A DNA stretch of 9,152 nucleotides from an uncultured Prevotella sp. Lineage in GTDB: Bacteria; Bacteroidota; Bacteroidia; Bacteroidales; Bacteroidaceae. Position 1 is the first letter of the stretch, and every line of letters starts with the position of its first letter. Of the stretch, positions 1-6,527 are shown in pieces. Location: positions 1-9,152 of the forward strand of contig CALBJK010000223.1 of the NCBI GenBank assembly GCA_937892695.1. The letters are read 5' to 3'. Under the pieces are notes generated by a model. The model had not been told where the DNA came from. It worked only from the letters and a program-made list of their open reading frames with translations, and searched no databases. The position numbers and the translations under genes were made by a program.

Positions 1-144
1 GCCTTATGCAAAGGCTGTGCCAACGAGTGCAGTGAAAGCTTGTTTTCAAATTGCCGAGTGCAGCCAGCCTTATGCAAAGGCTGTGCCAACGAGTGCAGTG
101 AAAGCTTGTTTTCAAATTGCCAGTGCAGCCAGCCTTATGCAAAG
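1..144. repeat. 66/65-bp tandem repeat, at least 2.2 copies
   Basis: Copy 1 covers 1-66 and copy 2 covers 67-131. They are identical except that one G is missing from copy 2 near 120 (GCCGAGTG becomes GCCAGTG). A partial third copy of 13 bases (132-144) ends at GCCTTATGCAAAG. The window begins inside or at the edge of the array, so more copies may lie to the left. Each unit contains two GAGTGCAG or AGTGCAG sub-repeats and the hairpin CAGCCTT-ATGCA-AAGGCTG (7-bp stem). Copies follow each other without spacers, so this is not a CRISPR. No convincing coding frame is seen. From memory, similar segments recur in intergenic regions of Prevotella and Bacteroides genomes; this was not checked. Confidence 0.93.
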
Positions 145-147
145 TTA
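140..147 (-). promoter_or_regulatory. candidate -7 box for leftward transcription
   Basis: On the minus strand the bases read TAACTTTG, an exact match to the Bacteroidetes -7 consensus TAnnTTTG. It sits at the point where the third repeat copy breaks off. No good -33 TTTG is found 19-21 bp upstream on that strand, which weakens the call. If real, it would drive a gene beyond the left edge, and its transcript would run through the tandem repeat. The two complete repeat copies have CAAAGGCT at the matching place, so they lack the box. Confidence 0.3.
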
Positions 148-187
148 AGGCTTTTCTTATTGATAAAAGAAAAAAGTGAATGATAAA

Positions 188-219
188 TTTCAATATATGG
201 TGGAAATTACGTAATTTTG
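188..219 (+). promoter_or_regulatory. probable promoter of the TPR-ribH operon
   Basis: The -7 box TAATTTTG (212-219) matches TAnnTTTG exactly. A TTTC (188-191), three of four bases of the -33 TTTG, lies 20 bp upstream. Transcription would begin near 226, giving a leader of about 68 bases. The -7 box overlaps the palindrome AAATTACGTAATTT (204-217), so a DNA-binding protein at that site would compete with polymerase. Confidence 0.55.
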
Positions 220-230
220 CGCAACGTAAT
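204..230. promoter_or_regulatory. 14-bp palindrome plus repeated half-site, possible operator
   Basis: AAATTACGTAATTT (204-217) is a perfect palindrome. A further ACGTAAT (224-230) lies 14 bp after the ACGTAAT inside it (210-216). The palindrome covers the upstream part of the -7 box of the TPR-ribH operon, and the extra half-site lies at the expected transcription start. The symmetry is seen directly; its role as an operator is inference, and AT-rich DNA can produce such palindromes by chance. Confidence 0.35.
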
Positions 231-235
231 ATGAA

Positions 236-256
236 ATGCTCATAGGTTTTGAGCAT
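236..256 (+). other. hairpin in the leader of the TPR-ribH mRNA
   Basis: ATGCTCA (236-242) and TGAGCAT (250-256) form a perfect 7-bp stem with a 7-base loop, about 37 bases before the ATG at 294. No T-run follows, so it is not an intrinsic terminator. It might protect the 5' end of the mRNA. The leader is too short for an FMN riboswitch. Confidence 0.4.
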
Positions 257-293
257 GATATAGGTAATACCGAATAATAAATTAAAAACTATA

Positions 294-995
294 ATGACAA
301 ACAAAAAAGAAAACAGTGCTCTCGATGTTAACGAGACGCTTAATCGGTCGGAGGCTTTCTTCGACAAATACAAGAAACCTGTCCTCATCGTCGTAGCTTT
401 AGTCATAGTGATTATAGCAGGTCTTTTTGTTTACGAAACATACGTGACCGGTCCTCGCTCTGAAAAGGCAAGTACAGCTTTGGCAAAGGGACAGGATTAT
501 TTTAATCAGGAACAGTTTGACAAGGCTCTCAACGGTGATGGTGCGGGATATGTCGGTTTTGTAAAGATTGCAAGTGATTATAGCGGAACCGATGCCGCCA
601 ATTTGGCCAATCTGTATGCAGGTCTTTGCTATGCCAATCTTAACAAATGGAATGACGCTGTAAAATACCTTGAAGAGTTCTCACCCTCAGATGATGCTAT
701 GATAAGTCCTTCAGCTGTAGCCGCTTTAGGTAATGCTTATGCTCAGATTGGAAATCTTGACAAGGCTGTAAGTAATCTCAAGAAGGCTGCAGACATGGCC
801 GATGATCAAGCGGAGGATGGCGCAAATGTCAGCATCTCTCCTACGTTTCTCATACAGGCTGGTGAACTACTTGAAAGTCAAGGTAAAAAAGCTGACGCAT
901 TGGAAATATATCAGAACATAAAGAAGAAGTATGTTAATGCCGCAGTAGTTCAGAGTTCTGAAATAGACAAGTATATCGAAAGGGTTTCTGAATAA
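294..995 (+). CDS. membrane-anchored TPR protein (YfgM/TPR_21-like)
   Basis: This 233-residue protein has a short charged N-terminus, one transmembrane helix at about 29-48 preceded by KYKK, and then a soluble domain on the periplasmic side. The soluble part has helical pairs typical of tetratricopeptide repeats at about 57-92, 101-130, 139-169 and 183-213, with TPR-like stretches such as GNAYAQIGNLDKAV. The architecture resembles E. coli YfgM, a single-span TPR protein that works with PpiD at the Sec translocon; equivalence of function is inference. The start is the first ATG, 75 bases after the -7 box. The TAA stop overlaps the ATG of ribH by one base (TAATG), so the two are probably translated together. 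This protein has no obvious role in riboflavin synthesis, so the pairing may be purely operonic. Confidence is high for the fold and low for the function. Confidence 0.85.
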   Translation: MTNKKENSALDVNETLNRSEAFFDKYKKPVLIVVALVIVIIAGLFVYETYVTGPRSEKASTALAKGQDYFNQEQFDKALNGDGAGYVGFVKIASDYSGTDAANLANLYAGLCYANLNKWNDAVKYLEEFSPSDDAMISPSAVAALGNAYAQIGNLDKAVSNLKKAADMADDQAEDGANVSISPTFLIQAGELLESQGKKADALEIYQNIKKKYVNAAVVQSSEIDKYIERVSE

Positions 996-1471
996 TGGCC
1001 ACAGCACTACATAATCTGTCCGACTACGATGTGAACAATGTTCCGGATGCGAGCAATATGTGTTTTGGCATTGTCGTTGCCGAATGGAATCCGGAGATTA
1101 CTGGGGCATTGCTTGACGGAGCTGTAAAGACTTTGGAAAAGCATGGCGCACTTCCTGAAAACATTCATGTAAAGACCGTGCCCGGAAGTTTTGAGCTTAT
1201 TTATGGTGCCCATCAAATGGTCCTTCATGGAGGATACGATGCCGTGATTATTCTTGGAAGTGTCATTCGAGGCGAAACTCCTCATTTCGATTATATCTGT
1301 CAAGGTGTCACAGCCGGCATTGCACATCTGAATGCATGCAGTGAGATACCAATCATTTACGGATTGCTTACTACAAATGACAAGCAGCAGGCCTTGGATC
1401 GTTGTGGCGGAAAGTATGGAAACAAAGGTGACGAGTGTGCTGTCGATGCCATCAAAATGGCGAAATTCTGA
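995..1471 (+). CDS. ribH: 6,7-dimethyl-8-ribityllumazine synthase
   Basis: The 158-residue enzyme joins 5-amino-6-ribitylamino-uracil with 3,4-dihydroxybutanone 4-phosphate to make lumazine, the penultimate step of riboflavin synthesis in the cytoplasm. All hallmark motifs are visible: AEWN (29-32), whose Trp31 stacks on the pyrimidine ring as Trp or Phe does in known enzymes; VPGSFE (62-67); GSVIRGETPHFD (88-99) with catalytic His97; GLLTTND (123-129); and Arg136 followed by GG and GNKG (142-145) near the C-terminus. Length is normal for the family, which assembles into pentamers or 60-mer shells. The start overlaps the stop of the TPR gene (TAATG), which implies coupled translation, and no separate promoter is seen. 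A strong terminator lies about 45 bases downstream. The other riboflavin genes are not in the window. Confidence 0.97.
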   Translation: MATALHNLSDYDVNNVPDASNMCFGIVVAEWNPEITGALLDGAVKTLEKHGALPENIHVKTVPGSFELIYGAHQMVLHGGYDAVIILGSVIRGETPHFDYICQGVTAGIAHLNACSEIPIIYGLLTTNDKQQALDRCGGKYGNKGDECAVDAIKMAKF

Positions 1472-1514
1472 TTAATGACACTCGTTCTGAATTAATTTAA
1501 ATATAATATATCAT

Positions 1515-1566
1515 AAAAGCGTGAAGGCCAGAAAAAGTAAATGTTATTGGCCTTCACGCTTTTTTT
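1515..1566 (+). terminator. intrinsic terminator after ribH
   Basis: The arms 1515-1530 and 1548-1563 form a perfect 16-bp stem (core GCGTGAAGGCCA / TGGCCTTCACGC) with a 17-base loop, and a T-run covers 1560-1566. Read on the minus strand, the same stem ends in TTTT. It can therefore also stop transcripts coming from the convergent flavin reductase gene, which ends at 1643. Confidence 0.93.
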
Positions 1567-1642
1567 ATGCTTTATCCCTTCTGCTTTTGGCTGTGTTAAA
1601 GTCTCGTTCGGCTATTATATGCCTTTCTGCTTCAATTGTTTT

Positions 1643-2152
1643 TTATTTGACGTAGGCATTGACAATCTCTAGAATATAGACATCATGGTAGCCACCGTTT
1701 TTCCCTCCGTACCATTTTTCTATTGAGGAATCAAGGAACAGTTCCGGCTTGATATTATCTTTATATATCTTCTTGCATTCAAGTGTCAGACGGGCCTGCT
1801 CGTATGTTATACCATTAAATTCTGTTTCAATAGGTTTCAGTCCGGTCTCTTTCATTTTGTCATAGTCTCGACCTGACTTTGAACCACAGAAACTATATAT
1901 CTTGCGGGCTTCAGGCTCGTTTCCTAAAAATGCCAATGTGACAATGCCGTCTTTCTCTATGAATTCATGCGTGTAACGTTCTGGGCGCACAAATATTATT
2001 GCAACATTCTTGTTCCAAAGAAAACCGATGCAGCCCCATGATGCGGTCATGGTGTTGAACTGCTCTTTGTTTCCGGCTGTTACAAGCATCCATTCTTTGC
2101 TTACCGTCTCAAAAAAGTTGTCTTTAAGTTCTTTTACATCAATCTTTTTCAT
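1643..2152 (-). CDS. flavin reductase-like FMN-binding protein
   Basis: This 169-residue protein looks like a member of the flavin reductase-like, FMN-binding split-barrel family (flavoredoxin type). Supporting stretches are NTMTASWG (33-40), typical of the FMN phosphate-binding loop; RPERYTHEFIE (56-66), matching the conserved R-x-x-R-(Y/H)-T segment; CGSKSGRDYDKMK (89-101); and a final strand around YHDVYILEI (155-163). Members bind FMN non-covalently and reduce flavin with NAD(P)H or carry electrons. The true electron donor and partner cannot be told from sequence. There is no signal peptide, so it is cytoplasmic. It lies 121 bp downstream of tamL on the same strand but has its own candidate -7 box. 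It converges on ribH, and the shared flavin theme may be coincidence. The ATG at 2152 is the only sensible start. Confidence 0.88.
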   Translation of the reverse strand: MKKIDVKELKDNFFETVSKEWMLVTAGNKEQFNTMTASWGCIGFLWNKNVAIIFVRPERYTHEFIEKDGIVTLAFLGNEPEARKIYSFCGSKSGRDYDKMKETGLKPIETEFNGITYEQARLTLECKKIYKDNIKPELFLDSSIEKWYGGKNGGYHDVYILEIVNAYVK

Positions 2153-2185
2153 GTCTCAAATAGAAGTTTTATTCTTTTCAGACTT

Positions 2186-2193
2186 CAAAATTA
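2186..2193 (-). promoter_or_regulatory. candidate -7 box for the flavin reductase gene
   Basis: The minus strand reads TAATTTTG, an exact TAnnTTTG match 33 bases before the ATG at 2152. No clear -33 TTTG lies at the proper distance. It would allow expression independent of tamL. A weak hairpin at 2256-2271 (CTGTG/CACAG) just after the tamL stop has no real T-run, so readthrough from tamL also remains possible. Confidence 0.4.
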
Positions 2194-2273
2194 CAAAGAA
2201 ATTTTACTTCTTATATTTTTCGCCTGTTATCTTTGTTAGCTTTAATCTTTCTTAACTGTGTTTGAGCACAGGG

Positions 2274-4511
2274 TCAGAATGGAAGGCCTACAGCAAAGTG
2301 TATCGCCATGTCACGTCCGATATTGGGGCTGACAATAGGGAAGTGCTCTCTATCGTTGTCGTATGCAGGATTGATAGCTTTCATTCCCATATCCAGTCGG
2401 ATTACAAAATAGTCTAGGTTGAGACGGATACCCAGTCCGTATGAAACGGCTATCTGTTTATAAAATTCGTCAAAACGGAATTGCCCTCCTGGCTGTTCTT
2501 TGTATTCGCGTATTGTCCAAATGTTTCCTGCGTCGATGAAAGCTGCACCGTCGAGTTTCCAAAACAGTGAGGTTCGATACTCGATATTAAAATCCAGTTT
2601 CATGTCACCAGTCTGGTTTATGAAATCAATTCCGACATCGGTTCCACGATATTTACCTGGACCGAGACCACGAACACTCCAGCCTCTTACTGAGTTGGCT
2701 CCGCCAGAGAAGTAACGTTTCTCGAATGGCAGTATGTGACTGTTGCCATACGGATAAGAAACACCCAAATCGAAATGCAGTGCGAGTGAATTGCGTGAAT
2801 CAAATGTGACCAGTCTCGTATAGTCGAAATCGAATTTAGCGTACTGGGCATAGGCTATATTAAACAATGTGTATTGTCCATTACCGTTTTTACCCACACC
2901 CAAAGCGTGAGAAGCCAGGTTGAGTACATTTCCTGCTGTTTCTACGTTCATACGTATAGCATGTGTACCGTTATTGTAGGTTATTCCCCAACCCAGTTTC
3001 ATTATGAACAAATCCTCATAGTTGTATCGTAGAATGGCATTTCTGCTGGACGTGTCGTCAAGATAGTCTTTCTTGAAAGTGGACGAGATCCAGGGCATGT
3101 AAACATAGTTTAAATCGATTAGGTCTAGCCGATACGTGGTGTTTTTGTTTGGTTGATTCCAATGGTATCTCCATGCTGAGGTCAGAACGCGGCGGTGAAA
3201 TTCCGGACGGTTCTGTAGGTTGTAGCTGAACAGTAATTCTGATCTGGCTATACTCTTCCTTCTGAACGATTTAGACAGAAAAGGAGCTATGAATCGGGGG
3301 AAAAGCAACTTTGCTTCAGCCCCATATTCTTCATAGTCTTGGTTCTGATAACCTTCGAGTCCGGTAATGGCCTCGAAAGCAGCTCTAAGCTGTATGCTCA
3401 GTACTTCGCTGCCACGGAAGAGGTTTCGGTTCTCGTAAGTAAGGGAGGCAGCGGCACCAAGGTTTCCGGCAGTGTTGGTGCCTTCAGGCTGGAAGGATAT
3501 GGTGTTGGGCTTGTTTGTGCTTATCTGTATATTGCAATCGAGCAACGACGTGTCTGGCAATTCGTTGAACCTTATATTGGTGTATCTTACGGCTTGAAGT
3601 TTGGCAAAATTGTTGTATGTCCGCTGCAGGTCAGATGCGGAGAAGAATCCGCCTTTGCGTATTGCTGTATTGTTCAGGAGTGTGCGTAGCCGCAGCTTCG
3701 GTTGTCCTCCGTCGTCTCCTTGATATGTTATTCTGTTGATTGTATATTTAGGATGGAACGTGATCGGACTCTTGTTGTCGCGTCGGTATTTAAGTAGTCT
3801 GAGTGTCAAGTCTACTTTGTTGTTGCCTTCAGTAGAATCGGCAATGAAATGGATGAAGTCTTTATTGAATTTGAAATAGCCGCTGTCAAGCAAAATCCCG
3901 ACTATTCGTTTACGTTCTGCTTCAAGCAAATCTGCAGAAAACATTTGACCTTTTTTCAGCCCGTCGCCTGTTTTTGTTGCTTTTGACAAGGTGCTGGCCA
4001 CAGCCGGATCTTTTATGTCGTATCTGACAGAATCTATAAAGTACGGACGGCCCGGTGTGACAGAATATTCTACGTGAAGTTTGCGTCCGTTTATTATCGT
4101 GCGAAAGCTGGTACATGCCTGCATGTATCCCATGTTATGCATTGCGATGAGCATTTCGTCGCATGATTTGCGTGTCATGGCCGAATCATAAATTACAGGA
4201 GCCTCACCCATACGTCTCAGAATGCGGTTTATCCACTTTGTTGTGTCTTGTCCTGACATGTCGTAAATGCCCAGAGGAATCTTGAATATATTGAACCACT
4301 TAGAGTTTGAGTGTTGTCGTACATACGGATCAAGCTTTTCGGCCGGAAAATCCTTGCTTTCTGACACCATGGAAGTACCGCGAAGTAAGTATTCTCCGTC
4401 TGGAACGTATCTTGTAGACGAACAAGAACACAGCAAACCCACCACCGCAAATACCACAGAAAGAACCCTTAACAGTCTGGCTGAAAGTATGAATTTAATT
4501 ATATCCAACAT
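2274..4511 (-). CDS. tamL: TamL-like outer-membrane assembly lipoprotein (BamA/TamA family)
   Basis: This 745-residue Omp85-family protein carries a lipoprotein signal: hydrophobic residues 12-27 followed by the lipobox LCSC, with Cys30 the likely lipidated residue. The mature start, CSSTRYVPDGEYLL, is typical of TamL, the lipid-anchored TamA variant of Bacteroidetes. Residues from about 110 to 335 fit three POTRA domains. The remainder (about 340-745) fits a 16-stranded barrel. It contains the loop-6 signature GGANSVRGW (603-611, with R609-G610-W611) and ends in a beta-signal with terminal Phe745. TamA works with the inner-membrane-anchored TamB to insert outer-membrane proteins or move lipids; tamB is not in this window. 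No acidic cluster follows Cys30, so no surface-export signal is evident. The start at 4511 lies only about nine bases after the predicted transcription start, so the message is nearly leaderless. The alternative would be another Omp85 paralogue. Confidence 0.87.
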   Translation of the reverse strand: MLDIIKFILSARLLRVLSVVFAVVGLLCSCSSTRYVPDGEYLLRGTSMVSESKDFPAEKLDPYVRQHSNSKWFNIFKIPLGIYDMSGQDTTKWINRILRRMGEAPVIYDSAMTRKSCDEMLIAMHNMGYMQACTSFRTIINGRKLHVEYSVTPGRPYFIDSVRYDIKDPAVASTLSKATKTGDGLKKGQMFSADLLEAERKRIVGILLDSGYFKFNKDFIHFIADSTEGNNKVDLTLRLLKYRRDNKSPITFHPKYTINRITYQGDDGGQPKLRLRTLLNNTAIRKGGFFSASDLQRTYNNFAKLQAVRYTNIRFNELPDTSLLDCNIQISTNKPNTISFQPEGTNTAGNLGAAASLTYENRNLFRGSEVLSIQLRAAFEAITGLEGYQNQDYEEYGAEAKLLFPRFIAPFLSKSFRRKSIARSELLFSYNLQNRPEFHRRVLTSAWRYHWNQPNKNTTYRLDLIDLNYVYMPWISSTFKKDYLDDTSSRNAILRYNYEDLFIMKLGWGITYNNGTHAIRMNVETAGNVLNLASHALGVGKNGNGQYTLFNIAYAQYAKFDFDYTRLVTFDSRNSLALHFDLGVSYPYGNSHILPFEKRYFSGGANSVRGWSVRGLGPGKYRGTDVGIDFINQTGDMKLDFNIEYRTSLFWKLDGAAFIDAGNIWTIREYKEQPGGQFRFDEFYKQIAVSYGLGIRLNLDYFVIRLDMGMKAINPAYDNDREHFPIVSPNIGRDMAIHFAVGLPF

Positions 4512-4526
4512 GTTTTAATTAATGCG

Positions 4527-4534
4527 CAAAGTTA
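4527..4534 (-). promoter_or_regulatory. candidate -7 box of tamL
   Basis: The minus strand reads TAACTTTG, an exact TAnnTTTG match. Its last base is 16 bases from the tamL ATG, which predicts a leader of roughly nine bases. The -33 region (about 4554-4558 on the + strand) is a poor match and falls next to the -7 box of the divergent promoter. Confidence 0.5.
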
Positions 4535-4556
4535 CGAAATAATTGATAAATATTGC

Positions 4557-4564
4557 TACCTTTG
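4557..4564 (+). promoter_or_regulatory. candidate -7 box of the TrmH-family gene
   Basis: TACCTTTG matches TAnnTTTG exactly and predicts a start near 4570, about 36 bases before the ATG at 4607. The expected -33 position (about 4533-4537) shows no TTTG and overlaps the -7 box of tamL on the opposite strand. Confidence 0.5.
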
Positions 4565-4606
4565 CAGAAGATTAAGTTACGGACAAACAAAGTACATTGA
4601 TATACG

Positions 4607-5377
4607 ATGTTGAGCAAGAGCAAGATAAAATTCATCCATTCTCTCGCGCTACGGAAGAACCGTACCGAACGTCGGGTGTTTCTGGCCGAAGGTCCGAAAC
4701 TCGTAGGCGACCTTCTTGGCAAGGATAAGGCCATGTTGTTGCTTGCCACGAAAGAATGGCTTGACCGTAGGCATGAAAACGGTTGCCTAAGTGAGGAGAT
4801 TGTCGAGGTGGACGAGGATGAACTGTCGAAAGCCAGCCTGCAGAAGCATCCGCAGCAGGTGATTGCCGTGTTCTGCCAGAAAAAACGCGAAATCACTCCC
4901 CAGACGTTGCGTGGTCGGTTGTCCTTGATGCTCGACGGAGTGCAAGACCCAGGAAACTTGGGTACGATAGTCAGAATAGCCGATTGGTTCGGTATCGAAA
5001 ATGTGATATGCAGTCACGAGACAGCTGACATCTACAATCCTAAGGCCATACAGGCCACGATGGGGAGTATAGCCCGAGTGAATGTTTTTTATACGGACAT
5101 TGTACGGCTTACCGACATGCTTCCCGAGCTGTTTCCAGTTTACGGAACCTTGTTGGACGGCAAGGACATCTACGCCCAGAAGCTTACAACGGAAGGGATA
5201 ATCGTAATGGGCAACGAGGGCAACGGACTCTCAGAAAATATGCGTAAGAAGGTGAACAGAAGTCTTTACATCCCTAATTTCCCTTTGGGGCGTAAGACCG
5301 CCGACAGCCTGAATGTGGCCATTGCAACGTCTGTCATTTGTTCAGAATTCAGAAGACAACAATCATGTATAAAATGA
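4607..5377 (+). CDS. TrmH/SpoU-family RNA 2'-O-methyltransferase
   Basis: This 256-residue protein has the SPOUT knot motifs in order. Motif 1 is around LDGVQDPGNLGTIVR (109-123), with the family's Asn117 and catalytic-type Arg123. Motif 2 is MGNEGNGLS (201-209), and motif 3 is SLNVAIATSV (234-243). The N-terminal part (about 5-95), which includes RTERRVFLAEGPKLV, fits the SpoU substrate-binding domain that presents RNA. The enzyme would transfer a methyl group from S-adenosylmethionine to a ribose 2'-OH in rRNA or tRNA. The target nucleotide cannot be read from sequence, so no gene symbol is given; RlmB-like or TsnR-like roles are both possible. It diverges from tamL and overlaps the next gene by four bases (ATGA), so the downstream membrane protein is probably translated with it. 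Length is normal. Confidence 0.93.
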   Translation: MLSKSKIKFIHSLALRKNRTERRVFLAEGPKLVGDLLGKDKAMLLLATKEWLDRRHENGCLSEEIVEVDEDELSKASLQKHPQQVIAVFCQKKREITPQTLRGRLSLMLDGVQDPGNLGTIVRIADWFGIENVICSHETADIYNPKAIQATMGSIARVNVFYTDIVRLTDMLPELFPVYGTLLDGKDIYAQKLTTEGIIVMGNEGNGLSENMRKKVNRSLYIPNFPLGRKTADSLNVAIATSVICSEFRRQQSCIK

Positions 5378-6264
5378 AAAAATTAGAAGAAGACATATAT
5401 CAAGACCGAAGCTATTCAAGGTGCATAAAGTCGGCCTATTCGCTTTTCTGTGATAACTTCGCCATTATTTTTAAGAAAACATGGGTTCCAGCCTTGGCTC
5501 TTTCTTGTGGTGTTGCCACAGCTATGGAAATGGCAATGACAGATGCTGGCGATACTCTCGGCGGTGCTATAAAAACTTTAGTTTTTATTTTGCCAGTATT
5601 GCTGGTCGGTTTGGTTTCGGTTTGCTTGTTCTACGGATTCTTGATTAGTCTGCTCAATGGTGAGACCCGACGGCATAATGTTATGCGTTTTATCCGACAA
5701 ACACTTTTTATGATTGGTATAGGTATTGTTGCCACAGCAATTATTGCTGGCGTGGGTTATTGGGGTTTTCATATAGCAGTGTCTAACAAAATTCCGACTC
5801 CCCAGTCGGCAGGAATAGCGATTATTGCCGGATTTGTCATGGCTGTCTTGCTTGCTCTTTTCTTGCTTCCGACAGCCTATTCTACGGTAAAATATCTCAT
5901 AGAAGGCAAAATGAAGGTCTTGAACATACTAGGATGCCCATATCGTAAAGGAATGCGCTATTGGGGATTTCTGTTCATTGTGATGTTCATCACGGCTATA
6001 ATCGCGTCAATTGTAGTTTTGCTTGCTAATATGCCGATGCTGATTGTAAGTATTGCCAACAGTATGAATTCTGAAGGAATGCAGATGGGCGACCCTTCAG
6101 GTTTGCCGTCTTATTTTATATTTCTGGTATTTATGACAAGTGCGGCTACCTCCATGTTTTCGGCGTATCTCAATGTTTGGGTGTTCTTTGTGCTGTATTA
6201 TGGATATGGCAGTATTGAAGTAAGGTTGAAGCAAAAGGAACAGTTGGTAAAAGTAGTAAAGTGA
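5374..6264 (+). CDS. uncharacterised six-helix membrane protein
   Basis: I do not recognise this 296-residue family with certainty. Hydrophobic segments at about 36-52, 68-94, 110-136, 146-170, 197-228 and 245-278 suggest six membrane helices. Charged ends (MKKLEEDIYQDRSYSR at the N-terminus, EVRLKQKEQLVKVVK at the C-terminus) would both lie in the cytoplasm. No catalytic or transporter signature is visible. I chose the ATG at 5374 because it overlaps the upstream TGA as ATGA, the usual sign of coupled translation. A TTG at 5338 and an ATG at 5365 lie in the same frame further upstream, deeper inside the methyltransferase gene. Coupling to an RNA methyltransferase does not reveal a function. 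Database entries of this general kind in Bacteroidetes have, to my memory, sometimes been given unfounded enzyme names, so any such name should be distrusted. Confidence 0.85.
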   Translation: MKKLEEDIYQDRSYSRCIKSAYSLFCDNFAIIFKKTWVPALALSCGVATAMEMAMTDAGDTLGGAIKTLVFILPVLLVGLVSVCLFYGFLISLLNGETRRHNVMRFIRQTLFMIGIGIVATAIIAGVGYWGFHIAVSNKIPTPQSAGIAIIAGFVMAVLLALFLLPTAYSTVKYLIEGKMKVLNILGCPYRKGMRYWGFLFIVMFITAIIASIVVLLANMPMLIVSIANSMNSEGMQMGDPSGLPSYFIFLVFMTSAATSMFSAYLNVWVFFVLYYGYGSIEVRLKQKEQLVKVVK

Positions 6265-6350
6265 TTTGTCTGATTGAGATTACAGAAATATTGAACTAAG
6301 AATATTATGGCTTATTTTCGCTAAACGCTTTGTAGGCCAGGCCGTGACAT

Positions 6351-6398
6351 AATAGATCCCGATTTGATCGAAACAAGAAGATCAGATTAGGATCTATT
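6351..6398. other. two-part inverted repeat between convergent genes
   Basis: AATAGATCC (6351-6359) pairs perfectly with GGATCTATT (6390-6398). Inside it TGATC (6365-6369) pairs with GATCA (6380-6384), leaving a 5x5 internal loop and a 10-base terminal loop. It sits in the 263-bp gap between the convergent membrane-protein gene and panB. The sequence after the stem on the + strand (TTATTGG) is too T-poor for a classic terminator. It may still stabilise or end either transcript. Confidence 0.45.
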
Positions 6399-6467
6399 TT
6401 ATTGGTGAATTGAGTCTTGTCTTTCCTGCTTAAGAACAACGTTCTCTCTTTCGTTTTACTGTGAAGA

Positions 6468-6517
6468 GTGGGTATAGAGGTTTTTATGTCTTGCGTCATT
6501 ACACTCTATCCACCCAC
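6468..6517. other. imperfect hairpin just beyond the panB stop
   Basis: GTGGG (6468-6472) pairs with CCCAC (6513-6517), and ATAGAG (6474-6479) pairs with CTCTAT (6504-6509). The two helices are separated by a 1x3 internal loop, and the terminal loop is 24 bases. It starts 11 bases after the end of panB on the minus strand. No T-run follows on that strand, so a terminator role is uncertain; a 3'-end stability element is as likely. Confidence 0.35.
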
Positions 6518-6527
6518 CGTTTTGTAT

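Noticed and set aside
1..131. Repeats as a CRISPR array
   Set aside because: The units follow one another directly with no unique spacers, and each unit is 65-66 bp.
226..293. FMN riboswitch in front of the ribH operon
   Set aside because: The leader is only about 68 bases and lacks the multi-helix arrangement; a simple 7-bp hairpin is all that is seen.
1007..1327. 106-codon minus-strand frame inside ribH
   Set aside because: It is antisense to a gene with all lumazine synthase motifs intact and has no features of its own.
5338..5373. TTG (5338) or ATG (5365) start for the six-helix membrane protein
   Set aside because: Both lie further inside the methyltransferase gene; the ATG at 5374 gives the typical ATGA overlap and a normal charged N-terminus.
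6305..6499. 64-codon minus-strand open frame between the convergent genes
   Set aside because: No promoter, no recognisable domain, and it crosses two inverted repeats; it looks like a chance frame.
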